Shown: positions 39,801 to 54,800, counted from the first letter of the stretch. The stretch: 64,000 nt of DNA from Sthenelais limicola (GCA_942159475.1 OW804099.1:15309999-15373998); one strand, 5' to 3'. The notes: a model not told the origin generated them from the sequence alone. Numbers and translations are program-made.

Positions 39801-42800
39801 GAGAATGAATCCATATCCACTGAGGAACTGATTACATACACAAGAATCAATGCCTTCTTCACTAAGGTAAATGAAATATTAACATGAGGCTCTGAATTTG
39901 ATTTTTGGTTCATAGGATGAATCTTATATTGTTATTATGGTTGCCATCATTTATTGCTATTACATCCAATTGTTATTGCAGCAATACATGTCACGCTGCC
40001 CAGTGGACAACACCTTCAAAAGCCAAGCTGCAGATATTTGCCTTCCAGCACTTGCCAAGCTTGCTTATCGAGGTCTGGTAGAGCGGCAGACCTTGGGCAA
40101 CAGGGTCCGCCTCGTGTTTGAACAGACTGATCTACAGGAGACTGGTGTTACTCAGTATATTGGTAAATATGATAACAATATGGTAATATATAACAACATA
40201 ATTTCCAAAAGTACTTAGAGTAGAAGGTGTTTTTTAAACATTTATTATTTGTTTCTCTGCCATTAATATGTTTCAAACATATTTTTTATTCCTAAATTCA
40301 TCCTGATTTGTTGATGTCTGTTGGGATTATTGAAGAAAAAAAATAATGTTTCTAGATTATTTAAGTATTTTTTAGAGATTTCAGAGAATATTTATCATAA
40401 GTTGTCATAATCCTTTCAGAAAAAATAGCGGAGTTCTGTGGCATCCTACTAAAGTCTTCTGCTGGCTTGGATGGTGATAATGAAAGTGATCAGTACAACG
40501 TGAGTGAGTTTGTGCACCTGTCAGTGCAAGAGCTACTGGCCATGCTGGAACTCATGCACAAGACACAACTAGTCACAAGAAGTGCGGCGGCCATGTTATG
40601 GAGTTCTGGCAGTTTCCTGATGGCTCAACAGTACCTGTATGGTCTGTGTTATGATGAAGGCAGTGAAGATATCAAACACATCCTGAAGGTGATGAAAGGT
40701 GAAGGAGAAACCCTGGACCAACACAAAGACCTCATCCCTGATCTGATTCAAAGGATTGAAAGGGTATGACATTAGACCATTTCCTGAACGGTGGTTCCCA
40801 ATGGGGCATTTAGGGAGTTTCACATCATGTTTCTCAATTGTGCTGAATGTTTATTACACTACAGAGTGCAAAGTTGTAATATTCATTATTAGTTTTGTCA
40901 AGAGAATTTGGTCCCTGCAAACATAAATTGCATACATTTGTAAACACAAGGAATGGTATAACAAACTCTGAGTAGAAAGGACATTATGAGAGCTGACCCA
41001 AAAATATTACGGAGAATGACCCTGAATTCTTCAATACAACTTTGTTGTTAATGTGTATTGGCCCTTTCCGCTTGTAAAGATATTAGATTGGTCCATGTCT
41101 TAGCCTTGTGCCAACTGTAGGCCAGGAGCTTGGGAAAAACATGGGCCAAGCTAATAATCTAGATGATAGATGCACTGTCCCTTATTCTATGTTATATTAC
41201 ACTGTGATAAAACATGTCCATATTTACATGATCATAGATAACTGATGGCGTGGACACCAAGACCAAGCTGCAGGCCATCCAGATGGTGTATGAGACACAG
41301 AGGGAAGACCTGGCTGAGAGAGTCTCTCATGTTCTGTTTGATGAGTCCCAGGAACTGGTGCTCACTGATACACTCCTCACTGCTATAGATGTCAACGCTG
41401 TTATCTTCATGCTCAAACAGCTCACAAACCCCTGCCTTCTCAAGTAATTATTCAATATATGTATTTGTATATTGTCTGCAATATGTCTGGGTCATTACTC
41501 AATACAATGAAACTATAATGGCTGATGTATGTATGTATGTATGTATGTACGGACTGGTGTCCGATTGAGCTTTTGAATTCATATATAATGCTTTATATTC
41601 CTGATCACAGGTTGGAAGGTGTTATACTGGATGATACATCAGTCTCGGTGCTGGCAGAGAACATGGACAAATGCCCTGCGGTGAATGGTCTTGAGTAAGT
41701 ATATTTTCATAATGCAATGTTTACTCTATAATGTTTCCACGCTGTAATTAATAATCCTGTATGAATTACTTTTTAATTATGGTAGAAGGGGAGAGTATCG
41801 CTGTACATTGGTTAGCGACGGGTTGGAAATGATGAATCGATGTAGATATCATAAAAAGTTGTTGATTATGATTTTATTTATTACACAAGCTTTCGGGCTA
41901 CGGATGCCCTTCTTCAGGTGTGAAGTGGTGCTTTTTAACTGTGGCTAAATAATTAGGCCAGAAATGCATTTTATATTTTATCATCATTATTGCATGGTTC
42001 TTTTATCATTGACTATTTACCTAAGTCACATTTAGTATAGCTAACAGTTTGCATTATACACTGTAAAATAACCTTGATTGAATTGTAATCAAATATTTTT
42101 CTTTGTCTTTAAGTTATGCATAAACCGTTTAAACTCAATTTAATTAAAATCTTCTAATGTTCCAATTGATTATGATCTTTGTCATGATAACATGTGCATC
42201 TACTGGGGTATCAATAGTAAACATGCTTTATTTAAAATAATTTTAATATTGCAAATTTATATGTTTGCTACTTGAAATCAAATCCTCTGGGATGTTTATT
42301 TTTCAAACTTTATTGTCTAAAGGTCAAGTGGGTCAGTGATCACTGGAAAGATTAAATACATTCCTTTTCACAAAGAAAAAGCAACGACAGGGAATGCATC
42401 AAACAGATGGAAATACCTGCCAGGCCATGGTTATTGTATTGTTGTTCTGCAGGAAGTGTGGTTATGTTTGCATCATTATTTAGTTTCAGCAAAACCGCAT
42501 TAACAGATGAAGGGACAAGACTTCTATTGTCTGGTCTATCGACAATGGAAGGAGGTCTCAGAGTTCTCAGGTTAGATTTTTGAATATCTGTCTCAGGCAA
42601 GTACTGAAGGCCAATTTCAAGGAACTATGGATAGAAAGGAACTGATGTCTCAAAACCCATAGAAATACATATCATATATATGATATCAAGTTTATAATAA
42701 TTGTTCATTTTACTTTCAATTATTAGCCAATCTTTGGATTCTGCTGGGGTTTTGGATAGTGATAAATTACTGTTTTGACCAGATGTAGTCACTTAGGATA

Positions 42801-45800
42801 GCGGATGTAGTATATTATTTTTCGGATGTAGTAAATTACGATGGTTCCCGCTCATTCACTTACCTCATCAACTATAGGCCATAAGCAGGGGCCGTGTATC
42901 GTTCAGTTTCGTTGCACCCAACAAGGAATTATAATCTTAGGCATTGTAAATTGTGATTATTTCATTTAAAACCAAATTGTCCTTGTTCCCACCTTCAAAA
43001 GTGTGGACAACTATGAGAAAACAGCAAACAAAATCAGGTATTTCTTCCCCGAGCATATTACATGCAACACCATGGCCTCCCGTCTCTTAGCCAATCAGGG
43101 GCCCTGCTTTGACCCGCGTGACTGTACCACAATGGCGTGGTCCATGTACAGATGGAGACGGCGGCAACGTATTTAATTCATGTTTGTGAGAAGGTTGAGG
43201 AGAAACTCAAACAATTCACAGAGAAATCGTGGGGTAGAGCATGTTAGTTTGCTGGAAAACAGGTTGGCTTCGACTGACAGGAGCAGAAAGTCACTGAACA
43301 ACACAATAACATGGTCCAGAAAAGTTTGTTTACATTTTGCCCTATTCGTTCGGCAAATAGGGTTTTCCCCATGTCAGGGTGACAGCAATCTCTCCCATTT
43401 TGTGATCACCTAACTTTAAAGGTTTCTTTCATAATGAAATTGTATAGCCAGATCCCTCGAAAATGAACCAAATTAAAGAATATATGCTATATTTTATAAA
43501 TATGCCCACTTATGCCCTTGGTGTAGAAAGGTGGGGAGCAGTTGGAAAAAAATGATTGAATTAGGACACCTGACAGAATAAGGGCACCATACGTTACATA
43601 ATGTTCTATTGCTGAATAAATATCGTTTAAATAGTGCCATGACGAGGGAATATATGCAATGCTCACCCTGGGGTGTTAATCCATAAATGATTTTCAAATG
43701 TCTTAAAATAGCAACAAAAGAATGCAACCCTATTTGCCGAACGAATTTTGATAGCAAGGGAATGTGTCAGCCTCTTTCTATCTAAATGACAAAGGAGGAA
43801 CTGATATGGGATAGGGACAGGAGAGAGTGTGTTAGAGAGAGAGGGGGAGGGCTGGGAAGGGGAGGGGGAGGGGGCAAGTCGGTGGGAGGGGAGGGAAAGA
43901 TAGATACTTAAAGCAGTTCTTCCAGGCCACCCAATTCCAACAAGTTCGAGTATAGTTATTCATTATCAGTTGGGTCTCTCTTTTTTTTCCTTTTTTTTTT
44001 AGGCTGGAATGATATTACTATTATTACAAAATATCATACATTATAAACCGTACTAATAAATCCTTCCGCAATATGTGGAGGATTTTTAACAATAATTAAT
44101 AGCATTCTCTATGCGAACTACAATTTTACACTCCACAAATCCGTTACTTTAAACAATCTTATATTATTTGATAATTTGACGAATTCAACTTTATACGTAT
44201 TTGTACAAAAATAAATCAAAACTGTACCTAACAACCCGTTATTCTATACATAGAATTTTCTCCATGCATGCAGTAGACATGAATGACTTAGACTTATTGC
44301 CTACACTAGCCTAATCTTCATTATTTTATCTATTTCTATGATATTAATTGCTCTTGGTAATTGTTCTTTATCTGAAAGTCAAGTATAAATCTTTTCAATC
44401 AATAACTAAGTGATTGTGCATGCGAAAAATAGCCATGATGGAGATAGGGCACCCCATGACGGTTTAAGGACACCCTGGCGGAATATGGACACCCCAGGTG
44501 ACGGAAAAAGGACACCGGTGTCCTTATTCCGTCATTTTGACTTTGTTTGAAGAAAACATTGATTCTTGAAACTACAAATCAATTAACTATGCTGGAAATA
44601 TGCATTTTAGTAGCAAAGAAGTATATCTTGATAATGGAGACGAGAACACAGGTCAAAATTCAGTAGTTTCAGAGCAATCTAATTATAATTCAAGGGGGTG
44701 ACGGAATAAGGGCACCATACGTTCCCAGAACAGGTTTAAAATTCTATGAATTCTTCTGTAACATAATGGAATCACTCCACAATTTACATGTAATATATGG
44801 TTAGTTATTCTGCTGTCAGCTCCTTTGCTTCTTACATTCTGTATCAGGCGCAGATATTTATTTTACATGATGAGTCAGACTTCTTTTACCATAAAAATGA
44901 TATCTAATGCCGAAATGAAGCAATGGGCACCACCATTATATGCATCTGTGTATACTAAGTATGACTCTGTGCTGATATAACCCTTATTCAAAATATAACA
45001 AATATTCAGATCATTTCGATGTTGATTCTCAATGTCAGACATTAATCCTAGTCTTAGGCTAATGCGGGGATATGAGAATATTTAGAACAATATACATTTG
45101 ATATTTTACCATATTTCTAATTCATACTATTGACCAAAGGGTTGTTTAAATTATAAGGGGATGACAACTACCTTCATGTAATGCACTTGTCAATTGCATC
45201 AAAAAAAACCCTCAGAGTTATGGGAAAATGCCCTGGGCATTTTAGCAAAGAAATTTGGACACATTTTTCGCATAATTCTTTTCATAAAATTACCCTTATT
45301 ATATTGATTTGAATGGAATATAGGTGTTTATGCAATAAAAAGTTGTAAATAGTTAAAATGAAAAGAAAATTTGGATTATGGTATCTAGCAGTATGGATAT
45401 TGTATTACCAAGTTTTCCTTCAGATTTTATTGTCATTCTGACTCCAAACAGTGTATAAATGCAAATAAATGGCTCTGGCACCCTTTTGAAAAAAGCTCTA
45501 TAGGATGAGAAAGAAGGGGGTATATGTTTTTTCGGTATTAATAACCAGTGTTAATTCGTCAACTCTAAGTTCTATAAAAAAAAAAGGCACTCATCGGAAG
45601 AGCTGACACCATAGACAGAGATGATCGACCACTTGTAATAACATCAGCAATAAATGATTTTTTAATTTTTAAATTTCCATAGCTGTATGGAGCGGTGGAA
45701 TTTACAAATGTGTAGTGATTCGCTCTTTGATCCGAATAAACAACTTAACAAGGCACAATTCCCTGTAGCTCTCTTTATTCTCCAGTCCGTGAAAACGGCC

Positions 45801-48800
45801 CTTGTGTCCGTGAATCCGGCTAGAGTAGCTTACCCTAGTCCGTGACACAAACGGGTAGTACTAAATAAGGTTCACATAAGATCACGGTGTATATAACAAC
45901 ATACACAGATTATAATAGTACAGGTTAGAATAGACAACAGAGCTCTTTAGGAGAGTAACACAAAGGGTTTACATATAACATAATGAAGGGGAAATAGATA
46001 TAATAGAGAAGATGTATAGAAATACAAAGCACCTAAGCGCGGAGCACCTCTATTGGTAAAGTAGTAAGAGAGTAGACTGGACCTTTATGGTCAGCTACCA
46101 AGTGGTAAATGTAAGAACTACTACAATACCCCCCCTTTTATTTTAAGATTTTTGAACCCCGTTAATAAAATCGTAATAAGAGTACAAAATCATAGGTTAA
46201 ATGGAAACATAAAATAAGAGAATTAACAATGCGAACCTGAATGGAAAATAAGTAGGTCTCATGGCGAACAATAAGGAGCATAATGTGTCCTAACTACAAA
46301 ATTAACAATGTCAGGTCGCAACATCTCTAATAATAAAAAGAATCCAAAACCACAATGTCATAAGGTAAGACATTTTTAAGAATATAAAAAGGTACATCAA
46401 GGAGCATTTGAGTGTCCTCTCTACATACAAAACATAGTATACGAGAAAAAGTTTAGTCACTTCCCAAACGTGGAAAAATGAACAACACAACAGAAAAACT
46501 TCCAAGTACAAGGTAGGAGCTTATGGAGTCCCACTGTATCACGTATACAATTCCAGCAAAAATAAGAATAATCCAGGCAGCATATTCATCAGAACAACAA
46601 AAAAATTTCCCAGAGGAAATGACATAACAAGGTAAGCAAAAAATAGAAGAATATAAACTGGCTCACTCGTTTGAAGGGAAAACAGAACTGTCCCAAAGTC
46701 ATCTTTGAGGAAAACAAAGTTAATTCTGCTCCATATCGATGACAACATCCGAAGATTCGTTGTTCTGCGGATCCGCGGGACGTCCGTGAGGTTGTTGCTG
46801 TCGTCCGTCCGTGCCTGGTGGTGCGGCTGCTGGTGGTTGAATCAGCTGAGTAGGGCTGAACAGCCAGTTAGGGATAATGTCATACATCTGCGCCTGTGGA
46901 TCCCTTCCAGGAGTACGAGGAGGGGGCACAGCTTGTGCCGGACCAGCTGGAGGAACAGATTGTAATGTCCGCAACAGGTTACTGAGCATCAGCAACTGGG
47001 GAAGCTGGGCCGGATCCAATGGAAGTGGTTGTTGGGCAGGAACAGGGGGTGCAGCAAACGGAACAGCAACAGGAGCCATCGCAGCAGCACTAGAGGTAGA
47101 GGTAGAGGTAGCAGTAGGGCCACATCCATCCGACTTCTTTTGATCGTCACAGGGAGAGGAAGTACGGGACTCATTCTCCAGCATGGATAAGAGTCGAAAG
47201 TTCTCTTCTTCCAACTCCCTCACCCGTGCATCACTCTTGGCCAAAGACTTCCGTAGTCCGTCTACCACTACTGCCTGGTTTCTCGCCTGTTCTCTGACTT
47301 CTCCTAACTCCTCCACGGAAGCTTTAACACTCCCAAGGGACCGGAGAGGCTCCACTACATCTTTTAATAGGGACTGCAATTCTTAATTTTCTTTGCAGAC
47401 TTCTCCTTAGGACCAGAACCTTTGCCACCACTAGTAGACACATGTAGTGGGCCACTAGCGGTCTGGCACACCCGGGAACTTTCCGTCTTCTTGTCATGGC
47501 CCTTCTCGGAAACCACGGACTTGTCCACGGACTTGTCCACGGACTTGTCCACGGACTTGTCCATGGACTTGTCCACGGACTTGTCCGTCCTTGTACGGTG
47601 TCGACTACGACCTTCTTTTTTCTCATCATCGGCAGGGATTTTCTTCTTCTTTGGAGATTCGTTCTTTCTCCTGGACGAGCGTCTCCGCGGACTTCCCTCC
47701 GAAGTCACGTCCATGCCGGACTCTTCGTTTCTCTCCGTCAGGGGACGGATTTCCGCGCCCAAGGGTCTCGTCTCATGGTCAAGGTCAGTGGAATCCAGAT
47801 CCGGATTCCCTTCACCTTCTTTCCGCGGGGGGGGACGATTCTCGGGGTCAAGATCAAGGAGATCGTTCGCTCCCTGAAGCAATCTCTCTTCCTCCGCTTC
47901 TGTCATAAAGACCTCGTCAGACACGGATTCGTCCGCACCCTCCATACTATCGTCCGTCCGTATACGGATTGACTGACAAAAAATCTTAGTCTTCTGCAAG
48001 AAAAAGAATAACACTCAGCACCGATGGAACAACCGTATTTTTCCGTGTTTCAAGCATTCAATGGTACATACTTCTTCCCATTCATTCATTCATTCATACA
48101 GCACTCTCCATAGCCTATTACATAGGCAGTGGAAAGTGAACAATAATTCCAAAATCACAGACAATACATTGCATTTCATATTTACACAGACTAACACAAG
48201 TTTGTGAACTCTTAAAAAGAGCTGTATAGGTTGACAAATAGTCAAACCATTTGGTATAGTGGTGTAAATAGCCACCACAACGCTATACATTCACAAGTCA
48301 GTGAAGCCATTGCACCGGTGTCATGGCGGACACACCGAAACTTCCGACCAAAATTAAATCAAAGATCCTGACTAATCTAAAAATTGAAACACACCGTGCC
48401 CAGTACAAGACAACTTTCAGCTATCACATTGACATTGCTTCAGTTCATGACAAGTAAGTTTTAACCCAATTCAACTCACTTCTTTCCTCAAGGAATACTG
48501 GTCCCAGAGTGCCGGTTAGCTTGTTGACAAGTCGAGTCCCGGGAGCATACTGAGAAAGGGTGCAACACCACAGCGCCACGTCCAGCGTGGTAACCGTAGT
48601 ACTAAAAATCGCCACCACTCACAGCGCCACTGTTTCCCGATCAGACAACCAGCTATACTAACTCCCTTCCACAGGTCGTACAGTTGATGTTAAAACATGC
48701 AGCCTGTTCTGGTCTTCTGCAGAGACAAATGCAGAAACGTTGGTCCAATAAACCTAGTATCCACCTAGCCAAGTCAATAGCAATTTCAACCCAATTCCTG

Positions 48801-51800
48801 AGTTGATTCAAGCTTCCCGGGGAGTCTTAGTTCAGCTAGAACTCAAGGGTTCTCCCAAGCCAAGCCATTCTCAGTGCAGTTTCTACCAGACAAATCAGAC
48901 GGATTTGTTCTTTCCCAGCCACTCAATTAATTCAACAAAGAATTCCTCAAATGTCGTGAAAGGGCAGCATGACTATCCGATATATCAGCCACCGACTTCT
49001 CGTTGTGTTTTGACTGTTGTAGAACCATCAAGAAAGTTCTACCCGTACTTTATTCTAAGTTCCATATTGCAATCTAGATGGAGCTTTCCGCGTGCGTTTA
49101 GCTCTTGCAACCACTGGTGGGGAACTGTCCATCTTCTTTAAAGGAGAAACAGGAACATTTTGAACAATGTCCAAATTTTTCCTCGGCCTCCCCCTCTTTC
49201 TTTTCACAGGATTAGCAGAATCCGTCAAAACTAATGGGGCTGGCTGATTTTTCACAACCAAATCCGCCTTAGCTTTCCTGGGTCTACCAACTTTCTTCTT
49301 AGAAGGAATGACAGCTGGAGGAATTTTTATCTTCTTTTTCTTCTTCTTAGTCTTCTTCCTGACCACACGGACAACAGCCGGAGTCTTATCTACGGACTGA
49401 TCAGTGCGAGCAGGGGGAAGATCATCTCCAGATGTCTGTTGTTTCTTAGGTCTACCCCTGGGTTTAACCCCAATAGTAACCTTTTCTTTTTCCTTCCGCT
49501 TAGGACATTCAGCACCAGCTAAAACTTACCCACCTTCAAACTTCAGGATTTCACGCCCAGCCTTTTCTAGTTTACGAAACTCTGGAGCTCTATGCAAGTT
49601 TATTGCCTGTATAGGTCCGTCCTCGTCAAAGGCGGGTTTCAGATAATCTACATGATATCTGACGATTCCCTCAGTTGTTTCCAATTCATAGGTAGTACCC
49701 CCTATGAATCTCCGCACCTTGAAAGGCCCGTCCCACTTGGGACCATATTTCTTGTTAGCCTTAGGGGGACAGTACCTATACACAATAGCCCCTTCCTCAA
49801 AGCGCCTTGGACAAGCCCGTCTGTCAAAGTCTTTCTTTTGGTGCACGGCAGCAACTCCCAGATTTTCTCTGACAAACTGATGTCCAGTTCTCATCGACTG
49901 TCTTAGATTTTCCACGTATGACAATCGACAAGGAAAATCCAATCCTCCTGGTTCAACTCCGTGAATTAAATCAACTGGAGTTACAAGTTCAGTCCCAAAA
50001 ACTACTGAATTGGGCGTACACAACGTACTGGCATGCACCGTACCCCGGTAAGCGTGTGCTATACACGGAGCGAGCAAGTCCCAATTTGAATCCGAGTAGT
50101 TCGTCAGGCAAGAGAGCTGCTCGACAAGAACACGATTAAATCTCTCTACCTGTCCATTTGACTGAGGCCTGTACGGAAGAGTGATTAGCTTTTCCACCCC
50201 CAACATGTCCAACAAACTTCGCAACAGCCGAGACCTGAATTCCAGCGCTCCGTCCGTCTGCAACGAAACAGGACAGCCGAATCTCAGTACCCATTCTCTA
50301 AACAAAACTTCAGCACATCTTTCTGCCGTGTGGTCTGGCATAGGAAATGCTTCCGCCCATTTCGAGAAATGGTCCGTAATTACCATCACGTAGTTGTTAC
50401 CTCTAGGGGTAGTCTTAAATGGACCTATAATATCCAACGCTATCCTACTCCATCGTTCACCATGGATCTCCTTCTTTAAAGGTGTAATACCTCGTCCGCC
50501 TCTAGACTTTCTCATGCTGCACTCAGGGCAAGCCTTTAGCCATCTTTTCAAGTCATAGCGCATACCAGGCCAAAAATATTTCATTTTTGCCTTCCAGCTA
50601 GTCTTGAAATCGCCATAATGACCTTGCAACTGAGATCCGTGCAAGCAACGAAAAATATTCCTTCTCATAGAGGCAGGGATTATCTTCCTGACATACGTGT
50701 GTCCAGTGTTCTTACGCAGCCACCGCAGACATAAGACACCCTGGACCATCTCTAAATTCTCTCTGTTACGGATGTATGTACAGAATTCCTGCGGCTCACC
50801 AGACAATTGTTCCTTGCTGGGAACCGGACTGGATCCGTCCAACACAGCCATAACTTTCTTTAACAAGGGATCTGCCTGTTGAGCATCCCGGATCTCGTCC
50901 TCCAGGGAGCCTAGAACCACCACAGCTTCCGCGATTACAGCATCATGGACACCACAATCGGAACAGCCAGGGTTTCCGCACTTCCTGGTAGGGATTCGAG
51001 ACAATCCGTCCGCATTCGTATGCTTCTTGCCCGCCCGGTGAAGTATCATACTCTGCTCCAAGCCATACTCTTGCATCGTGGCTAACCATCTAGCAAGCAT
51101 ATCAGTTGGATCTTTAAAATTCAGGAGCCACCTAAGTGAAGCGTGGTCAGTTCTTACGTAAAATTTACGATTGCCAAGGAGATAATGTCTGAACTTCTTC
51201 AAGTAGGACAGCACTGCCAATAGCTCACGTTTAGTAGCACAGTAATTTTTCTGCGGCTTGGTGAGGCTATTACTAGCGTATCCCAATACGACTTCCTTGC
51301 CGTCTTGCATCTGCGACAAAACTCCGGCCATTGCAAAGCCACTGGCATCAGTATCCAAGATGAAATAACCTTCCTTTCTAGGATACCCAAGAACCGGGGC
51401 TGAAGTTAATAAAGTCTTAGCTGTCTTAAAGGCTTCATCACACTTCTTGGTCCACACTATAGGTTTACTATAGCGTTTCTCAGTCCCAGCATCCGTCACA
51501 ATCTGTTGCAGAGGAGCTACAATTCCACCAAAGTTTGGTTGAAACTCCCTATAGTAGGAAGCGAAACCAAGGAATTGTCTAACTTCTTTAGCTGTTTTGG
51601 GAACAGGCCATTCCTGAACTTTTGCTATCTTAGCCGGATCCGCGCGGATTCCGGCGCCAGAAACAATCCGTCCCAAATACTTCACTTCCTTACGGAAGAG
51701 CTCACATTTCTTAGGCTTAAGCTTAAGCCCATATTCTCTAATGCGTTCCAACACTAGTTTAAGATTGTCTGCACATCCCTGGAGAGTCTTACCAAAGACC

Positions 51801-54800
51801 ACCACATCATCCAGGTATACCAAACAGGATTTCCAACGCAATCCGTCCAACATACGGTCCATCATGCGTGTGAAAGTGGCAGGGGCGTTACACAGTCCAA
51901 AAGCCATCACTTTAAACTGAAACAGACCCACACTGGAAAGAAAAGCAGTTTTGTGTTTACTGTCTTCATCCATTGCAACCTGCCAATATCCGGACTCCAA
52001 GTCTAGTGTGCAAAACCATTGATTTCCACCCAAGGCTTCAACACACTCATTCGAGGTAGAGGAAAACTATCCTTCTTAGTCACCGAATTCAGTTGGCGAT
52101 AGTCTACACAAAATCTCTGTGTACCATCCTTCTTAGCAACCATCACTATGGGAGCCCCCCACGGACTACTGCTATGCTCTATTCTGCCTGCTTTATACAT
52201 TTTCCAGATTTCCGCCTCTGCTCCCTCCCGCCTAGCCACTGGCATCCTACGATAGGCTTGCTTTACAGGGATTGCATCCCCAGTGTCAATCACATGGCTA
52301 ACCAAGTGAGTACAACCAACTTTGGTACCAGGTAAGGAAAAACAGTCTTGGTAATCATAGAGCAGTTTTCTAACTAACTTTTTTTCTTCTTTTCTAGACA
52401 GATGAGCATCATTCACCAACTTCTCTAACGGATCTTCGGGACTAGGAGGGACAACTATATCAGGAGCCAAAAGCTCATCATCCACAATAGGCGAGTCCAT
52501 TACCTGTATGGAATTGATAATAGCCGTCTTAATCATTTCATTATCCTCTTCCTCCGGTAGGGACGCATCGGACACCAAAGTCACAACACTCACTCTCCCT
52601 ACTATCATGTCACAATTCAGGCGTACGGTGGCGTACGTTACCCGATACGTATGTATTAAGGCTTCCCAAGGCAAAGTCTTTTAACAATCCCTGATCAGGC
52701 TCGAACATCAGCCCATCTGACGTGTCAGAGCCTCTACCCAGGTCTATCTTAGCAAGGGTCACGGACCGGGGTTGGAAGACCACAGGTTCTTTCAACCTGA
52801 CTTCTCCCCCGTCCACGAACTCTCTCACTTCAACAGCCTGAACAGTGGACTGTCTCAAGCTTCTCTTCATGTGCTTCCATTGCTTACACAATACAGATAC
52901 TGCTTGATTCTCAAGGAATAGCAATCCAGACCAGTCAAGATTACATTTATGGACGTAATAAAAATCCGCCCCAATAAGTCCATCTTCCGGACCTTTCAGG
53001 CCGGAGACAACCAGACATGTAATCATGTATGTCCGATCCCCTATCTTCAAAGGACAAAGCGCGCTCCCATGAGTGGTTATAGGCAGCCCATTCCCCATTG
53101 CACAGACCATTTGGACCGGAACCAAAGGTGGTTTGGAAGAAAGAGAATCATAGAATCTCTTGGTAACCAGGCTAGTAGTAGCACCAGGGTCCACCAGAAA
53201 ATCTCCATTCTCACTGTCTAACCCCACTGGGGCATACCATCTCTCACGGACAATTAAATTATCCGTGATCCTCAGCGTCTTTGGCTGCTGTACAGAAACT
53301 TTCTGTATCCGCGCCGACCTGTTGGGGTTCTGTCCAACCACAACGATCTGACCTTCAACAGCTTGGTACCCGTCCCGTCCCCATCTCACATGAGAAGCAG
53401 AATCCGGGCTATCCTGGGAGATATCCGGGGAGATATCCTCACCTAGACAGGTGTTCTTTTCCGGCAACGACCTAGGATCTCTTGCGTCCGGGAGCGCCTG
53501 ACCTTGTGTCGAAGCTAACCCCTTACTAGCAAGTGCCTGAGCAACACCCCCAGTTCCTATACTACTAGCCAAATCCGTCCGAGCTGTAGTACTATGAAGC
53601 GGCGTCCCTTCGGCCCCCATATCGCTTCCTATAAGGGCCGTGAAGGGTTTTCCGGAGCCTTAGCTTTAGTAGACTCGGCCAACTCCTTCAAAATCTTCGT
53701 GGTAGGACAATCAGGAGAGATATGTCCTTCCTTCCCACAGAAGTAACATCTCCTGGGTCCGTCCCTTCTCCGGCTGGAGAATTGCCCAGAAAATGTTTTC
53801 TTCCAGGGTTGTCCAGTCTTGCCATCACCAGGCTTCTTCTTGAAATCCCTATAGGCCTGTAAGGCCTGACAGATGACGGTTGTCACGTCCAAAGTCTCCG
53901 AACCAGAGGAGGTAACATCATCATCATCCAGGGGCTCAATCACCTGGGCTACAGCAGCACCGGACTTGCGGCGGGACCTTCTCTTCTTTACAGCCAAAGC
54001 GCGTTCCTGAACTGGTTCAGGAGCTGGCAGCGCAGCAAGTTTTTGGACGACCACACTGGATTCAGTGTCCATCAGGCATCCCTCGTAAACCTCTGACCAA
54101 TGAATGGCCTCCTGTAGGTCTACGGGTTCCTTCAGACGAGCCCAATTGGCCTGCTCACAGCTAGTCAACCCCTTCAGGTAAGTATGAAGAGCCATATTGA
54201 CTATGGTACTATTCATTCTCTTACCGAAAGCGTACCTGGCTCTGCGGGCTACCTCGTTACCAAACTGCCGGACAGTCTGTCCGGGAGTCTGGCGACAAGC
54301 ACGAAATTCAGCTTGCCTTTTTATACGAGAAACCTCGCCGAAATTCGCGTCCATGTGTTGAACGAATTCCTTCAGAGACAGACCTGCAGGCAGATCACCC
54401 ATATCCGCCAACTGCCGCTTGCATCCCCACTGCAACTGAAGCAGGAACTCTTCCTCTGACCAGTTGCATGCAACTGCCATTACCCGCATCTCAGACAGGT
54501 AAACACGCCAAGGGTCCTTTTGGTCCCACATCTTTATGACGGGCGGACGCATGGTGTATTTGCTCTTACCCGGACCCTGAGTATATTCAAACTCGCCAAA
54601 GTCCGAGTCGTCCGTTCCATCATAACTTAATCCCTGGACAAGGGATCGATCTTTTTTAGCGATCCGAGACCGCTCTTTGGTTTTCCGCGACTTTACTTTT
54701 TTCGATTTCTTTCCTTTCTTCCTGGGGGCAGGAGATTCAGAGTCAGAGGACAAGGAAGAGGATGAATCACTCGGATCTGACGGATCACCAGGAGAGCCAG

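Larger units (their letters stand above)
42571..45710 (+). other. Left part of intron 20
   Basis: Intronic, holding the MITE-like segment, the motif cluster and the G-rich tract. No LRR exon was found. Confidence 0.55.

Noticed and set aside
47518..47590. Plus-strand frames over the 12-bp repeat (STDLSTDL)
   Set aside because: Shadow of the minus-strand KSVD repeat in the Gypsy 3' ORF.
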